A stretch of DNA of 34,834 bases from Azospirillum sp. CAG:239 (lineage in GTDB: Bacteria > Pseudomonadota > Alphaproteobacteria > RF32 > CAG-239), in contig FR885509.1 in NCBI GenBank assembly GCA_000436375.1, positions 1-34,834 of the forward strand, in the 5' to 3' direction. The notes beneath the pieces are model-generated. The model did not search any database. It saw only the letters and a program-made list of their open reading frames with translations, and was not told the origin of the DNA. A program made the position numbers and the translations under genes. This document shows, in pieces, positions 24,821-32,542 of this stretch. How positions within the stretch are numbered: the first letter of the stretch is position 1; each line of letters starts with the position of its first letter.

Positions 24821-26908
24821 ATGCTTACCGAACGCCTGCAAAAAATGCGCGATTTTACCCAACAGAGAAAATACAAACAGTTCCGAACCGATTTTAACGA
24901 AAACGGCACCAAACTGCTGCGCAAACTGAACTGGGACTTTACTCAGCGCAGCGCGTGGCTGCTTAAGGAAATGTGCCGGGCAGAAGACCCAATCGTTTTT
25001 CCCGGCGAAAAAATCGGTTTCATCCGTACCAAAAACAGGCTTCCCGTTTATTGTGACCCCAAGGCCGTGCGCAAATATGTCGGCAAAAACAAACATCTTT
25101 TCACCGAACCTTTTCACAACATCTGCCCCGATTACGCCATTCTTCTCAACGAAGGGCTGGAAGAAAAGCGTCGGCAGACCGAAACCCGCCTGTCCGGAGC
25201 CGGAAAAAAGGAAAAAATATTTTTAAACGGCGTCATCACGACCATCGACGCGGTTCTCAACCTTGCGCAAAGATACAAAGTCGCCGCCGAAGCGGCCGGC
25301 AATCAAACCGTCGCCGCGCTTTTCGACCGCGTACCTCGCTTCCCGGCCGCAGATTTCCACGAAGCGCTGCAGTCTGTCCGCTTCGTTTCCTCAATTTTCA
25401 ACATGGCCGACAACTACCAGTTCGGATTCGGCCGAATGGACCAATACCTCTATCCTTTTTATGAAAACGACCTGAAAAACGGCCGGCTGACTCGCGAAAC
25501 CGCCGCGGAACTCCTTGCCGAATTTTTCATTTCTCTGAACAAGGACACCGATTTGTACCGCGGCGTTCAGCAGGGCGACAACGGCCAGAGCCTGATGCTC
25601 GGAGGCTGCAAACCCGAAGACGGCGGCTCCGCCGTCAACGATTTGACCTACCTGATTATGGAAGTGTCCAAAGAACTGAAGCTCATCGACCCGAAAATCA
25701 ATCTGCGCATCGACAGCCATACGCCTGACGACCTGCTCGAACTCGGCTGTGAACTGACCAAATGCGGCCTTGGTTTTCCGCAGTATTCCAACGATGAAGT
25801 CGTCATTCCCGCTCTGGTCAAAAAAGGCTATGCCCTCAAAGACGCCCGCAACTATACCGTTGCCGCCTGCTGGGAATTTATCATTCCCGGCAAAGGTATC
25901 GAAATTGTTAATCAGGGCGCCGTTTCAATGCCTTACGCCGTCGATGACGCTTTTGAAAAGGCTATGGCTGCCCGCGGTTCGTTCCGCCCGAAAAAATTCC
26001 TCGCTTTAATTCGCAAAAGTATGGAAAAACAAATCAAAAACATCTTGCGTAAACGCGACATCCGTACGTTACCCTCGCCTTTTGCTTCAATCTTCTTTCA
26101 CGGCAGCATCGAAAGCCGCCGCGACGCTTCGGAATGTGTTCCGTACCGTAACGTCGGCATTCACGGCGCCGGTTCCGCCAATGCCGCCGACGCCCTGGCC
26201 GCAATTCGCCTGACTTTCGAGGAAGAAGGAACAAACGGCCTGAAAAAACTGCTGGAAGCCAAACGCAGAAATTTTGAAGGCAGTGAAGAACTGCGGCGCA
26301 AACTGCATGACGAAATGCCCAAAGTCGGCAACGCGGACGCTGCCGTTGACAGCGAGCTTCGCTTCCTGTTCGACTGCTTTGCCGACGCGGCCGACAAATT
26401 TTCCGACAGCAAACGAAAAATCCGCCCCGGCAGCGGTTCCGCCATGTATTACATTTGGCTGGTCAACAACAATTCTCCCTGGGCTTTCGAACCAAAAGTC
26501 AAAGCCACGGCCGACGGACGCCTTAACGGCGAAGCCTTTTCCACCAGCTTGGCGCCGTCTCACGGCATAAAGGTCGACGGTGTTCTCAGCGTGCTCAAGT
26601 CCTATTCCGTCATTGACTATTCGCGGATTATGAACGGCGGCCCGATAACCATTGAACTTTCGCCGTCCGTTTTCAAATCGGACGACGGCATCAAAAAACT
26701 GGCCGGCCTGATAAAATATTTCGTCAAACTCGGCGACCAGCAGCTGCAGTTGAATGTCCTTGACGCTTCGGTGCTTGAAGACGCCATCGCCCACCCGGAA
26801 AAACACCGCAACCTGATTGTTCGCGTCTGGGGCTGGAGCGGCTACTTTACCGAACTTGCGCCGGAATACCAGCAACATGTCCTGAACCGCCACAAATATA
26901 ACATTTGA
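24821..26908 (+). CDS. Glycyl radical enzyme, PFL-like, unknown substrate
   Basis: A 695-residue glycyl radical enzyme. The C-terminal glycyl motif is RVWGWSGYFTEL with Gly671; the family form is RVxG[YF]S. The thiyl-radical Cys is Cys350 in NYTVAACWEF, followed by Glu352 two residues later (C-x-E), as in dehydratases and lyases of the family rather than the Cys-Cys pair of pyruvate formate-lyase. Other conserved parts are QSLMLGGCKPEDGGSAVNDL (about 256-275), IDPKINLRI and GSGSAMYYIW. It is shorter than most eliminases (about 780-850 aa). Substrate cannot be assigned. It is the last gene of the plus arm, so an anaerobic radical step on a glycan precursor or substituent is inferred from position only. 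GGGAGA precedes the ATG. Confidence 0.88.
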   Translation: MLTERLQKMRDFTQQRKYKQFRTDFNENGTKLLRKLNWDFTQRSAWLLKEMCRAEDPIVFPGEKIGFIRTKNRLPVYCDPKAVRKYVGKNKHLFTEPFHNICPDYAILLNEGLEEKRRQTETRLSGAGKKEKIFLNGVITTIDAVLNLAQRYKVAAEAAGNQTVAALFDRVPRFPAADFHEALQSVRFVSSIFNMADNYQFGFGRMDQYLYPFYENDLKNGRLTRETAAELLAEFFISLNKDTDLYRGVQQGDNGQSLMLGGCKPEDGGSAVNDLTYLIMEVSKELKLIDPKINLRIDSHTPDDLLELGCELTKCGLGFPQYSNDEVVIPALVKKGYALKDARNYTVAACWEFIIPGKGIEIVNQGAVSMPYAVDDAFEKAMAARGSFRPKKFLALIRKSMEKQIKNILRKRDIRTLPSPFASIFFHGSIESRRDASECVPYRNVGIHGAGSANAADALAAIRLTFEEEGTNGLKKLLEAKRRNFEGSEELRRKLHDEMPKVGNADAAVDSELRFLFDCFADAADKFSDSKRKIRPGSGSAMYYIWLVNNNSPWAFEPKVKATADGRLNGEAFSTSLAPSHGIKVDGVLSVLKSYSVIDYSRIMNGGPITIELSPSVFKSDDGIKKLAGLIKYFVKLGDQQLQLNVLDASVLEDAIAHPEKHRNLIVRVWGWSGYFTELAPEYQQHVLNRHKYNI

Positions 26909-26929
26909 CGGGAGAAAATAATTTTATCA

Positions 26930-26958
26930 TTGACATTGAATCCCCCGTAAGCTATAAA
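26930..26958 (+). promoter_or_regulatory. Sigma-70 promoter of tRNA-Thr
   Basis: TTGACA (26930-26935), a 17-bp spacer and TATAAA (26953-26958), close to consensus. The start would fall a few bases before the tRNA. Confidence 0.75.
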
Positions 26959-26970
26959 AACCAAGTTAAG

Positions 26971-27046
26971 GCCGACTTAGCTCAGTTGGTAGAGCTACTG
27001 ATTTGTAATCAGTGGGTCGGGGGTTCAAGTCCCTCAGTCGGCACCA
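26971..27046 (+). tRNA. tRNA-Thr (anticodon TGT)
   Basis: 76 nt including an encoded CCA. Acceptor stem GCCGACT/AGTCGGC, D arm TTAGCTCAGTTGGTAGAGC, anticodon loop TTTGTAA with TGT at 27004-27006 (reads ACA), T arm GGGTTCAAGTCCC. All stems pair. It marks the 3' boundary of the glycan locus. Confidence 0.95.
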
Positions 27047-27084
27047 TAAAAAAAGCCTCCCAAAGCGGAGGCTTTTTTTATGGT
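27043..27084. terminator. Bidirectional terminator overlapping the tRNA-Thr 3' end
   Basis: Perfect 18-bp arms, ACCATAAAAAAAGCCTCC and its complement, around a CAAAGC loop. The core GCCTCC/GGAGGC is followed by seven T on either strand. The outer arm includes the ACCA end of the tRNA itself. Confidence 0.85.
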
Positions 27085-27128
27085 TTTAATATTTTTGGGA
27101 CTTGAACCCAAGCGGGCGCGAACCGATA

Positions 27129-27154
27129 GAAAACACCGCTGCTCCGGTGTTTTC
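27129..27154. terminator. Second hairpin, possible terminator
   Basis: Perfect 10-bp arms GAAAACACCG/CGGTGTTTTC with a CTGCTC loop; the stem contains A/T tracts on both sides. It lies in about 325 bp without a gene between tRNA-Thr and the next CDS. That stretch also holds an inverted copy of the tRNA T arm (27097-27109) and otherwise shows nothing I can name. Confidence 0.5.
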
Positions 27155-27304
27155 GTTGTGAACGGTAAGAGTTTGTTGCCAAGCAAACAAACTTTTGTGA
27201 TGTGCGCGAGGCATACAAACCGAACTCCCCAAGCCCCTCAGCCGGCTCTTCAAAAAAAGTTCTGCCGATTTAATCAATCCCGCAAAATATTTTCCCGATT
27301 TAAA

Positions 27305-27333
27305 TTGATATTTAAACATTTTTATACCATATT
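27305..27333 (+). promoter_or_regulatory. Possible promoter of the flippase-like gene
   Basis: TTGATA (27305-27310), 17-bp spacer, CATATT (27328-27333), in an AT-rich stretch 40 bp before the ATG. Weak -10, so tentative. Confidence 0.35.
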
Positions 27334-27373
27334 GAAAACTGATATATAAAAAAGTTGTAAATGAGAGGTTTTG

Positions 27374-28333
27374 ATGGCATTTAAAACAAAGCGGCTGCTG
27401 AAAAAAATAGTATCCTGGTCCGGCTTATTCTTCTTTGCCGTGGCGGCTTACATGATTTACCACCAGCTTTCCAAATATAAGCTTGAAGACATTAAGGACG
27501 CCCTTGTCAGCATTCCGGCACATAATTTGTTTTTAGCCTGCATGGCCTCGCTCGGCGGTTATGTCGCCCTGTCTTCCTACGACTTTCTGGCTCTGAAATA
27601 CATCGGCCGCAAGCTGGCGCCCTGGAAATGGATTTTTGCCGGATTTATCGGCTTTTCCATCAGCAACAACGCCGGCCATGCCATCGTTTCCGGCGGCGCA
27701 ATCCGTTACCGGCTCTACACGCGCTGGCGTTTCCACGCTTCCGAAATCGTCCGCATGGTCACTTTTTCCGGTTTCACCTATCTGGTCGCCTGTTTCTTTC
27801 TGATTATTCTCGGCTATTTTCTGACCCCGGATCACGCTTTCGGCGAAGGTTCGGTTTCGCACCTGACCACTCTGACCGTAACGGTCATTTCCGCACTAGG
27901 TCTGCTGGTCTACTTCGGCGCATCGCTGTTTTACAAAAAGCCGATAATCATCAAAGACGTCGAGTTTGACATTCCTTCTTTCAAAATGGCGCTGGCGCAG
28001 GTTTTCATCGGCGGCGCCGACATTCTGCTCGCCTCGCTGGTACTTTACTATTCGCTGACGCCGTTCATGGACATTCCGTTTGACGTTTTCATCGGCGTCT
28101 TTATCATCGCGCAGGTTCTCGGCGTGTTCAGTCAGGTTCCGGGCGGTCTGGGCGTTTTCGAAGGCCTGTTCCTGTACATTATTCCGGGCGACCACAACCA
28201 GGCGCTGATTTTCGGCGCCCTGATTGCCTACCGCATTATCTACTACCTTTTCCCGCTGATTATCTCCGGCATTGTCCTGTTTACCTACGAATGGTACACA
28301 AACTACTCCCGAAACCGGCGTTTGAGCAAATAA
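27374..28333 (+). CDS. LPG-synthase/YbhN-type flippase-like membrane protein
   Basis: A 319-residue inner-membrane protein with about eight hydrophobic segments. It belongs to the lysylphosphatidylglycerol-synthetase transmembrane family (the flippase half of MprF, YbhN, AglD). Conserved elements are GFSISNNAGHAIVSGGAIRYRLY (about 92-114) and QVPGGLGVFEG (about 257-267). The soluble aminoacyl-transferase domain of MprF is absent, so a lipid or lipid-linked-glycan transport or assembly role is the more likely one. The ATG follows AGAGG by 5 nt; a TTG directly before it is ignored. It stands alone, ended by a terminator shared with the convergent sensor kinase. Confidence 0.8.
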   Translation: MAFKTKRLLKKIVSWSGLFFFAVAAYMIYHQLSKYKLEDIKDALVSIPAHNLFLACMASLGGYVALSSYDFLALKYIGRKLAPWKWIFAGFIGFSISNNAGHAIVSGGAIRYRLYTRWRFHASEIVRMVTFSGFTYLVACFFLIILGYFLTPDHAFGEGSVSHLTTLTVTVISALGLLVYFGASLFYKKPIIIKDVEFDIPSFKMALAQVFIGGADILLASLVLYYSLTPFMDIPFDVFIGVFIIAQVLGVFSQVPGGLGVFEGLFLYIIPGDHNQALIFGALIAYRIIYYLFPLIISGIVLFTYEWYTNYSRNRRLSK

Positions 28334-28335
28334 GC

Positions 28336-28361
28336 AAAGCCCCTCTTTTGAGGGGCTTTTT
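28336..28361. terminator. Terminator between convergent genes
   Basis: 10-bp stem AAAGCCCCTC/GAGGGGCTTT with a TTTT loop and T run (TTTTT) on the plus strand. Lies between the flippase-like gene and the histidine kinase and may serve both. Confidence 0.8.
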
Positions 28362-28362
28362 C

Positions 28363-29709
28363 TCATTTTGCAATCCGAACGCTGAAACCGTCGGGTGTAT
28401 TGTCAAACTCCAGACGGCAGCTGTAATGCCCCGCAATCCGTTTGACAATCGACAGCCCCAATCCGCTGCCGGAAACTTTCTGGCCGGCCGGACGGAAGAA
28501 ACGCTCGCTCAGATGCCCGATTGTTTCATCGTCAACCGACACGCCGGAATTAACTACTGTCAACGCATCCGCCGCAACCAAAATTTTTACCGAGGCGCCT
28601 TCCGGACTGTACTTCAGGGCGTTGTCCAGCAGATTTCGCAACAACAGTGTCCACAACAGCGGATTGCCGCGCTCAACCGGTCCCGTTTCGCCGATTTCAA
28701 CGGAAATGTCGATTTTTTTCGCCGCAATCGCTGCCGCATAATCAACCTGCAAATCATCGGCAATCTGCTGCCAGTTGATGTTTTCGCAATGCTCGTCATA
28801 TATGCCGAAAGCCGTATCCACCTTGGACAATACCAGCAGCTGTTCAACCAGACGCGACGAACGCTCAATACCTTTCTGCAGCTTATCCAAAGCCTCGGCA
28901 CGCATTTTTTCGTCACTGCCGGCCATTTCCGCCACTTCCAACTGCACCTGCAAAGCCGTCAGCGGCGTCCGCAGTTCATGTGCGGCATCGGCAACGAAAC
29001 GACGTTCGCCGGCCAGCATGCCTTCAATCCGTGCCATCTGTATGTTCATCGCCTTAACCAAAGGCAGAATTTCTGCCGGAATGCCTTTCTCTTCCAAAGG
29101 CGACAGATCCCCGCTGCCACGACTTTGCAGACTGTCGGCCAGATTGCCCAGCGGCCGGAACTCCCGGGTCAGCACCGCCACAATCATAACCATCAGCACA
29201 AACAGTCCCGCCGCCCACGGAATCATAAATTCTTCGGTCATGTCCCAGACTACGTCGGCCCGGTATTCCTCCTCCTGACCGACCGCAATATAAAATTTGC
29301 CGTCCGCAGACTGCAGCCAGACAATCCGCCATTCGTCGTCACCGTCGACAATCTGCCGGATAAAGCTTCCCGTTGCCGGCAAAAAGCCGAAATCTTTGCC
29401 ATTCTCGTTATCATGAAAGACCAAACGGCCGTCCCGGTCAAAAACCGCAAAGCCGATGGCCTCATCCTCATCGTCGGCATTATGAACATTCTCAATCATC
29501 CGGTCGGTAATTTTCTGTGCCCCGGCCGCCAGCCCGCTCCAGTCCGCCCCGGCCAGCTGTCTGGCCAGCGCCATCTGATAGGTGTCGAAAAACTCGTCGA
29601 CCTTTTCTTTGGTTTCTTTCCACGACAAAACGCCCGCAGCCAGCCAAACGACGCAGGAAATCCCTATAAACCAGACGATCAGCCTTAATCTCAAACTGAG
29701 CTTATTCAT
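28363..29709 (-). CDS. QseC/PmrB-type sensor histidine kinase
   Basis: A 448-residue inner-membrane kinase. Membrane helices at about 10-28 and 163-182 enclose a periplasmic sensor domain; a short HAMP-like linker (about 183-225) follows. The phospho-accepting His244 lies in [16 protein letters not shown]. The ATPase part shows the N box [14 protein letters not shown] and the G boxes in [13 protein letters not shown]. The F-box FFRPAG is present. The ATG overlaps the regulator's stop by 4 bp (ATGA). The order ygiW-like, regulator, kinase matches the E. coli ygiW-qseBC cluster. The signal sensed cannot be read; an acidic periplasmic stretch ([10 protein letters not shown]) could bind cations. 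Confidence 0.88.
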   Translation of the reverse strand: MNKLSLRLRLIVWFIGISCVVWLAAGVLSWKETKEKVDEFFDTYQMALARQLAGADWSGLAAGAQKITDRMIENVHNADDEDEAIGFAVFDRDGRLVFHDNENGKDFGFLPATGSFIRQIVDGDDEWRIVWLQSADGKFYIAVGQEEEYRADVVWDMTEEFMIPWAAGLFVLMVMIVAVLTREFRPLGNLADSLQSRGSGDLSPLEEKGIPAEILPLVKAMNIQMARIEGMLAGERRFVADAAHELRTPLTALQVQLEVAEMAGSDEKMRAEALDKLQKGIERSSRLVEQLLVLSKVDTAFGIYDEHCENINWQQIADDLQVDYAAAIAAKKIDISVEIGETGPVERGNPLLWTLLLRNLLDNALKYSPEGASVKILVAADALTVVNSGVSVDDETIGHLSERFFRPAGQKVSGSGLGLSIVKRIAGHYSCRLEFDNTPDGFSVRIAK

Positions 29710-30365
29710 TCGTCCCCCAATATATAGCCGATTTTATTCACGGTTTTTACAATGTCCCGGCCGAGCTTTTTGCGCAGATGATGAATGTGCACTTCCACCG
29801 CATTGCTCGAAACCTCTTCGTCCCAGGAATAAATTTTGTTCTCTATCGTTTCTTTCGACAACACGCGGTTTTTGTTCAAAAGCAGCAGTTCCAGCAACGC
29901 CAGTTCCTTCGGCGCCAGAACCGTTTCCTTTCCGTCTTGGCGAACTTTGCGCGTCTGCGGATCAAATTCGATTTTTCCGTGCCGGATAACCGGAGCCGCC
30001 TGCCCGCCGCTGCGGCGGATAAGCGCATTCAGCCGCGCCTGCACCTCTTTCAGGGCAAAAGGCTTGCCCAGATAATCGTCGGCGCCGCTGTTCAAACCGG
30101 CAATCCGCTGGTCGACGTCGCCGCGTGCCGTCAAAATCAGCACCGGTTCTTTTCTGTTTTTATGCCGCCAGTCCTGCAAAATCGCCAGACCGTCCTTTTT
30201 CGGCAGGCCCAAATCGAGGATGACCGCGGCATACGGAGCCTGAAACAAGGCCTCTTCTCCCTCGGCGCCGTCCGTAAACCAGTCGACGCTGAATCCGAGC
30301 TTTTCCAATCCGACCTTTAATCCGTCCCCGATAAGGGCATCATCCTCGATAAGCAATATACGCAT
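29706..30365 (-). CDS. OmpR/QseB-type response regulator
   Basis: A 219-residue response regulator. Receiver domain about 1-115: acidic pair Asp8/Asp9, phospho-acceptor Asp51 ([12 protein letters not shown]), Thr79 and Lys101 (LGKPF). C-terminal winged helix about 125-219 with [15 protein letters not shown] and the [13 protein letters not shown] recognition region. Close in pattern to QseB/PmrA. Such regulators bind direct hexamer repeats, and one fitting repeat stands upstream of the operon at 30808-30824. Confidence 0.9.
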   Translation of the reverse strand: MRILLIEDDALIGDGLKVGLEKLGFSVDWFTDGAEGEEALFQAPYAAVILDLGLPKKDGLAILQDWRHKNRKEPVLILTARGDVDQRIAGLNSGADDYLGKPFALKEVQARLNALIRRSGGQAAPVIRHGKIEFDPQTRKVRQDGKETVLAPKELALLELLLLNKNRVLSKETIENKIYSWDEEVSSNAVEVHIHHLRKKLGRDIVKTVNKIGYILGDE

Positions 30366-30380
30366 TTGGGCTTCCCGTTC

Positions 30381-30743
30381 CTATTTCTTCAGCGCGATGC
30401 TGTCAACGTCAATCTTGGTATCCTTAAACATTTCCTTGTCAATCTCGCCGTTCAGAATAACCGTGTCCTGCGGCGTAACGTTCAGGCCTCTCCAGTCTTC
30501 GTTGTCAATTTCGACCGTAACCGTACCGGAAGCGTCCTTGAACAAATATTTTTCATCGCCGAGGCTTCTTTCAATCTGTCCGACCAGAACAACGGCGGTG
30601 TCGTCATTAAGCTTCAGGGCATCGGCCACGCTCATCGGCGCCAGACCCGGCCCCTGAAAACCGCCGGAAACCATCTGGGCCGAAGCCGCGCCGCTCATTC
30701 CCAGAGCCAAAGCCAAAGCCGATACTGCAAAAATCTTTTTCAT
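30381..30743 (-). CDS. YgiW-type periplasmic OB-fold (BOF) protein
   Basis: 120 residues from the ATG at 30743, which has AAGGAG 7 nt upstream; the open frame extends further but into the promoter. Signal peptide about 1-23 with a clear Ala-Ser-Ala site. The mature part is a BOF domain: SVADALKLNDDTAVVLVGQI, KYLFKDASGTVTVEID and NGEIDKEM segments, the family's usual order. YgiW/YdeI proteins are stress-linked periplasmic proteins, often next to qseBC. First gene of the operon with the regulator and kinase. Confidence 0.88.
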   Translation of the reverse strand: MKKIFAVSALALALGMSGAASAQMVSGGFQGPGLAPMSVADALKLNDDTAVVLVGQIERSLGDEKYLFKDASGTVTVEIDNEDWRGLNVTPQDTVILNGEIDKEMFKDTKIDVDSIALKK

Positions 30744-30778
30744 GTTTTTTCTCCTTGAATAAAAAGTTAAGTTGTTCG

Positions 30779-30824
30779 TTATTACATGGTCAGTACAACA
30801 ATCTGAACTTAAGGAACGCTTAAG
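30779..30824 (-). promoter_or_regulatory. Promoter with PmrA/QseB-type box
   Basis: Read on the minus strand: CTTAAG, 5 nt, CTTAAG (30824 to 30808), immediately followed by TTCAGA (-35, 30802-30807), a 17-bp spacer and TAATAA (-10, 30779-30784). The two hexamers are spaced 11 bp apart, the pattern bound by PmrA-like regulators. Autoregulation of this operon is inferred. Confidence 0.6.
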
Positions 30825-30847
30825 GATAAAATAATTTTTCAATTTTT

Positions 30848-31822
30848 TTAAAAACATGTCAGTTCAATACGCTCTCCGTCAACGAATCCGCGCCCTCCGA
30901 CCGGAAAGGTAAAAATCGGCGCCGTATGTCCGAAATCCGCATTGGCGATAATCGGCAAGCCCTCCAGCTCTTTTTTGGACAGCAAAATCTCCTCCAGCTG
31001 CACCCGATTCATCTGATTCTGCGGTTCAAAACGTCCGATAACCAGCGCCCGTACCCTCTTAAAGTCGGGATGCAGACACAAAGACTGCAGATTCCGGTTG
31101 AAAACCCAGGCGTCATGTTCGGCGCAGTGCTCCGCAAACAAAATACAGTCCCGGATATCCGGAAAATACGGCGTGCCCTTAAGTTCGTCCAACAGCCCCA
31201 GATTGCCTCCGATTATCGTCCCTTCCGCCTTGCCGGGACGAATGGCCCAAATGCCGTCATTGCGGACAAAATGCCGTTCGTCCTGATTAAGATACCACGG
31301 ATCGTCAGACCATTCCGGCGACGGACACAGCGCAAAAGCCTCTTTCTGAAAAAAGCATTTCTTAAAACAGTCTAACGTATAGTCAAAACCTTTCAACATG
31401 CCGAAACTCGAAAAATGCGGCCCGGAATAGGTAACCAGACCGGTTTTAGCATAAATGGCGCAGCTCAGCGCCGTAATATCCGAAAAGCCGCAGAAGATTT
31501 TCGGATTCGCCTTGATCAGCCCATAATCAATCTGCGACAAAAGCTCCACGGCGTTAAAACCGCCGATGGCCGTCAGAACCGCGTCAACCGATTTGTCCGC
31601 AAACGCCTCATGCAAATCGTCAAGCCGCGCCCGTACCGGCGAAGATAAAAAACGGTCCGTCATTTCAACGTTTTTTCCAAAAGAAACCGTCAGCCCCATT
31701 TCGGCGAAACGCGCCCGAGCAATCCGTCGGCAGTCTTCGGAAATAATCCCCAAACTCCGCGACGGTGCAATAACCCGCACATGAGAACCGGATTTCAGTT
31801 TTTCGGGAACAATAATCATCAT
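30848..31822 (-). CDS. LD-carboxypeptidase, S66 family (LdcA/MccF-like)
   Basis: A 324-residue serine peptidase. LdcA trims the tetrapeptide of recycled murein; MccF relatives inactivate microcin C-type compounds. The nucleophile is Ser114 in FCGFSDITAL, a Glu lies in LFAEHCAEHD near 230, and the His is in ADFGHTAP near 298. The N-terminal VRVIAPSRSLG and TAIGGFNAVELL are standard. Features of both LdcA and MccF-type groups remain possible; I do not choose. The start is ATG 31822 (an ATG follows directly), with AAAGG upstream. Confidence 0.85.
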   Translation of the reverse strand: MMIIVPEKLKSGSHVRVIAPSRSLGIISEDCRRIARARFAEMGLTVSFGKNVEMTDRFLSSPVRARLDDLHEAFADKSVDAVLTAIGGFNAVELLSQIDYGLIKANPKIFCGFSDITALSCAIYAKTGLVTYSGPHFSSFGMLKGFDYTLDCFKKCFFQKEAFALCPSPEWSDDPWYLNQDERHFVRNDGIWAIRPGKAEGTIIGGNLGLLDELKGTPYFPDIRDCILFAEHCAEHDAWVFNRNLQSLCLHPDFKRVRALVIGRFEPQNQMNRVQLEEILLSKKELEGLPIIANADFGHTAPIFTFPVGGRGFVDGERIELTCF

Positions 31823-31852
31823 CAGTCGGCCTTTTTAGTTAACCCTGCTGAA

Positions 31853-31880
31853 ATAATAAAACATACGGCGCGATTTGCAA
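31853..31880 (-). promoter_or_regulatory. Promoter of the LD-carboxypeptidase gene
   Basis: Minus strand: TTGCAA (31875-31880), 16-bp spacer, TATTAT (31853-31858), about 31 bp before the ATG. Confidence 0.5.
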
Positions 31881-31960
31881 TTTTAAAATTATTCTTCCCC
31901 GTCAAACTTCGCCGGCCGAACGTCTTGCAGGAAAAGCCCCGGAACAAAACGCCCCACGCG

Positions 31961-32335
31961 CTCTGTTGCTGTCGCTGCCTTCGCCGTTTAACAAAGGCTT
32001 TTCAGCCAATAAAAAAACGCCCGCAACGGGGCGTTCCGGCTCTTGCTTCGTAAGTTTCGCGACTGCATCGCTCAACAACTGCGCTTCGGTCAAAGTCTTT
32101 ATAACAACGGCTCTGTTGCTGTCGCTGCCCTCGCCGTTTAACAAAGGCTTTTCAGCCAATAAAAAAACGCCCGCAACGGGGCGTTCCGGCTCTTGCTTCG
32201 TAAGTTTCGCGACTGCATCGCTCAACAACTGCGCTTCGGTCAAAGCCTTTATAACAACGGCTCTGTTGCTGCCGCTGCCTTCGCCGTTTAACAAAGGCTT
32301 TTCAGCCAATAAAAAAACGCCCGCAACGGGGCGTT
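31961..32335. repeat. Tandem repeat of 150 bp, 2.5 copies, with terminator hairpins
   Basis: Copies start at 31961, 32111 and 32261 (CTCTGTTGCTG...), exactly 150 bp apart, with only a few substitutions; the third is cut off at its hairpin. Each unit carries AACGCCC/GGGCGTT preceded by seven A (hairpins at 32016-32035, 32166-32185, 32316-32335), i.e. on the minus strand a hairpin followed by T7. The unit is a multiple of three, so both strands stay open, but I do not consider either reading a protein. Minus-strand transcripts from tRNA-Gln would meet three terminators in a row. Confidence 0.85.
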
Positions 32336-32347
32336 TTTTTATTGGCT
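32304..32347. terminator. Bidirectional terminator overlapping the tRNA-Gln 3' end
   Basis: Perfect 19-bp arms, AGCCAATAAAAAAACGCCC and its complement, loop of 6 nt. On the minus strand the stem follows the tRNA and runs into T7. The arm includes the tRNA's own AGCCA end, as in tRNA-Thr. Confidence 0.8.
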
Positions 32348-32416
32348 GCTTCACCTGGATTCGAACCAAGATTAACGGAGTCAGAGTCCGCTGTCCTACC
32401 ATTAGACGATGAAGCA
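32343..32416 (-). tRNA. tRNA-Gln (anticodon CTG)
   Basis: 74 nt including an encoded CCA. Acceptor stem TGCTTCA/TGAAGCA, D region TCGTCTAATGGTAGGACA, anticodon loop CTCTGAC with CTG (reads CAG), T arm with GGTTCGAATCC. The TGxxxxx start with a G discriminator and GACTCCG stem is typical of alphaproteobacterial tRNA-Gln. Confidence 0.93.
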
Positions 32417-32434
32417 ATCTATCGAACAAAGGAA

Positions 32435-32463
32435 TATTTATGCCATTTTAAATTACAAGTCAA
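32435..32463 (-). promoter_or_regulatory. Sigma-70 promoter of tRNA-Gln
   Basis: Minus strand: TTGACT (32458-32463), 17-bp spacer, TAAATA (32435-32440); the start falls about 10 nt before the tRNA. Confidence 0.7.
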
Positions 32464-32542
32464 CAACTTTTTCAAAAAAACTGTTTCCCCCGAAACAATT
32501 TTTCGCTTGCACTTCCGCCAATTCTCAATTACTTTGAATTCA

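Noticed and set aside
28291..29688. Plus-strand frame of 465 codons opposite the histidine kinase
   Set aside because: The kinase has all catalytic boxes; the antisense frame is a shadow.
31966..32412. Plus-strand open frame across the same repeat
   Set aside because: Same reason; it ends inside the antisense of tRNA-Gln and has no ribosome binding site.
31902..32429. Minus-strand open frame of 175 codons with 50-residue repeats
   Set aside because: It begins within tRNA-Gln, runs through terminators and is open only because the repeat unit is 150 bp. The plus strand is open in the same way, so openness is not evidence for a protein.
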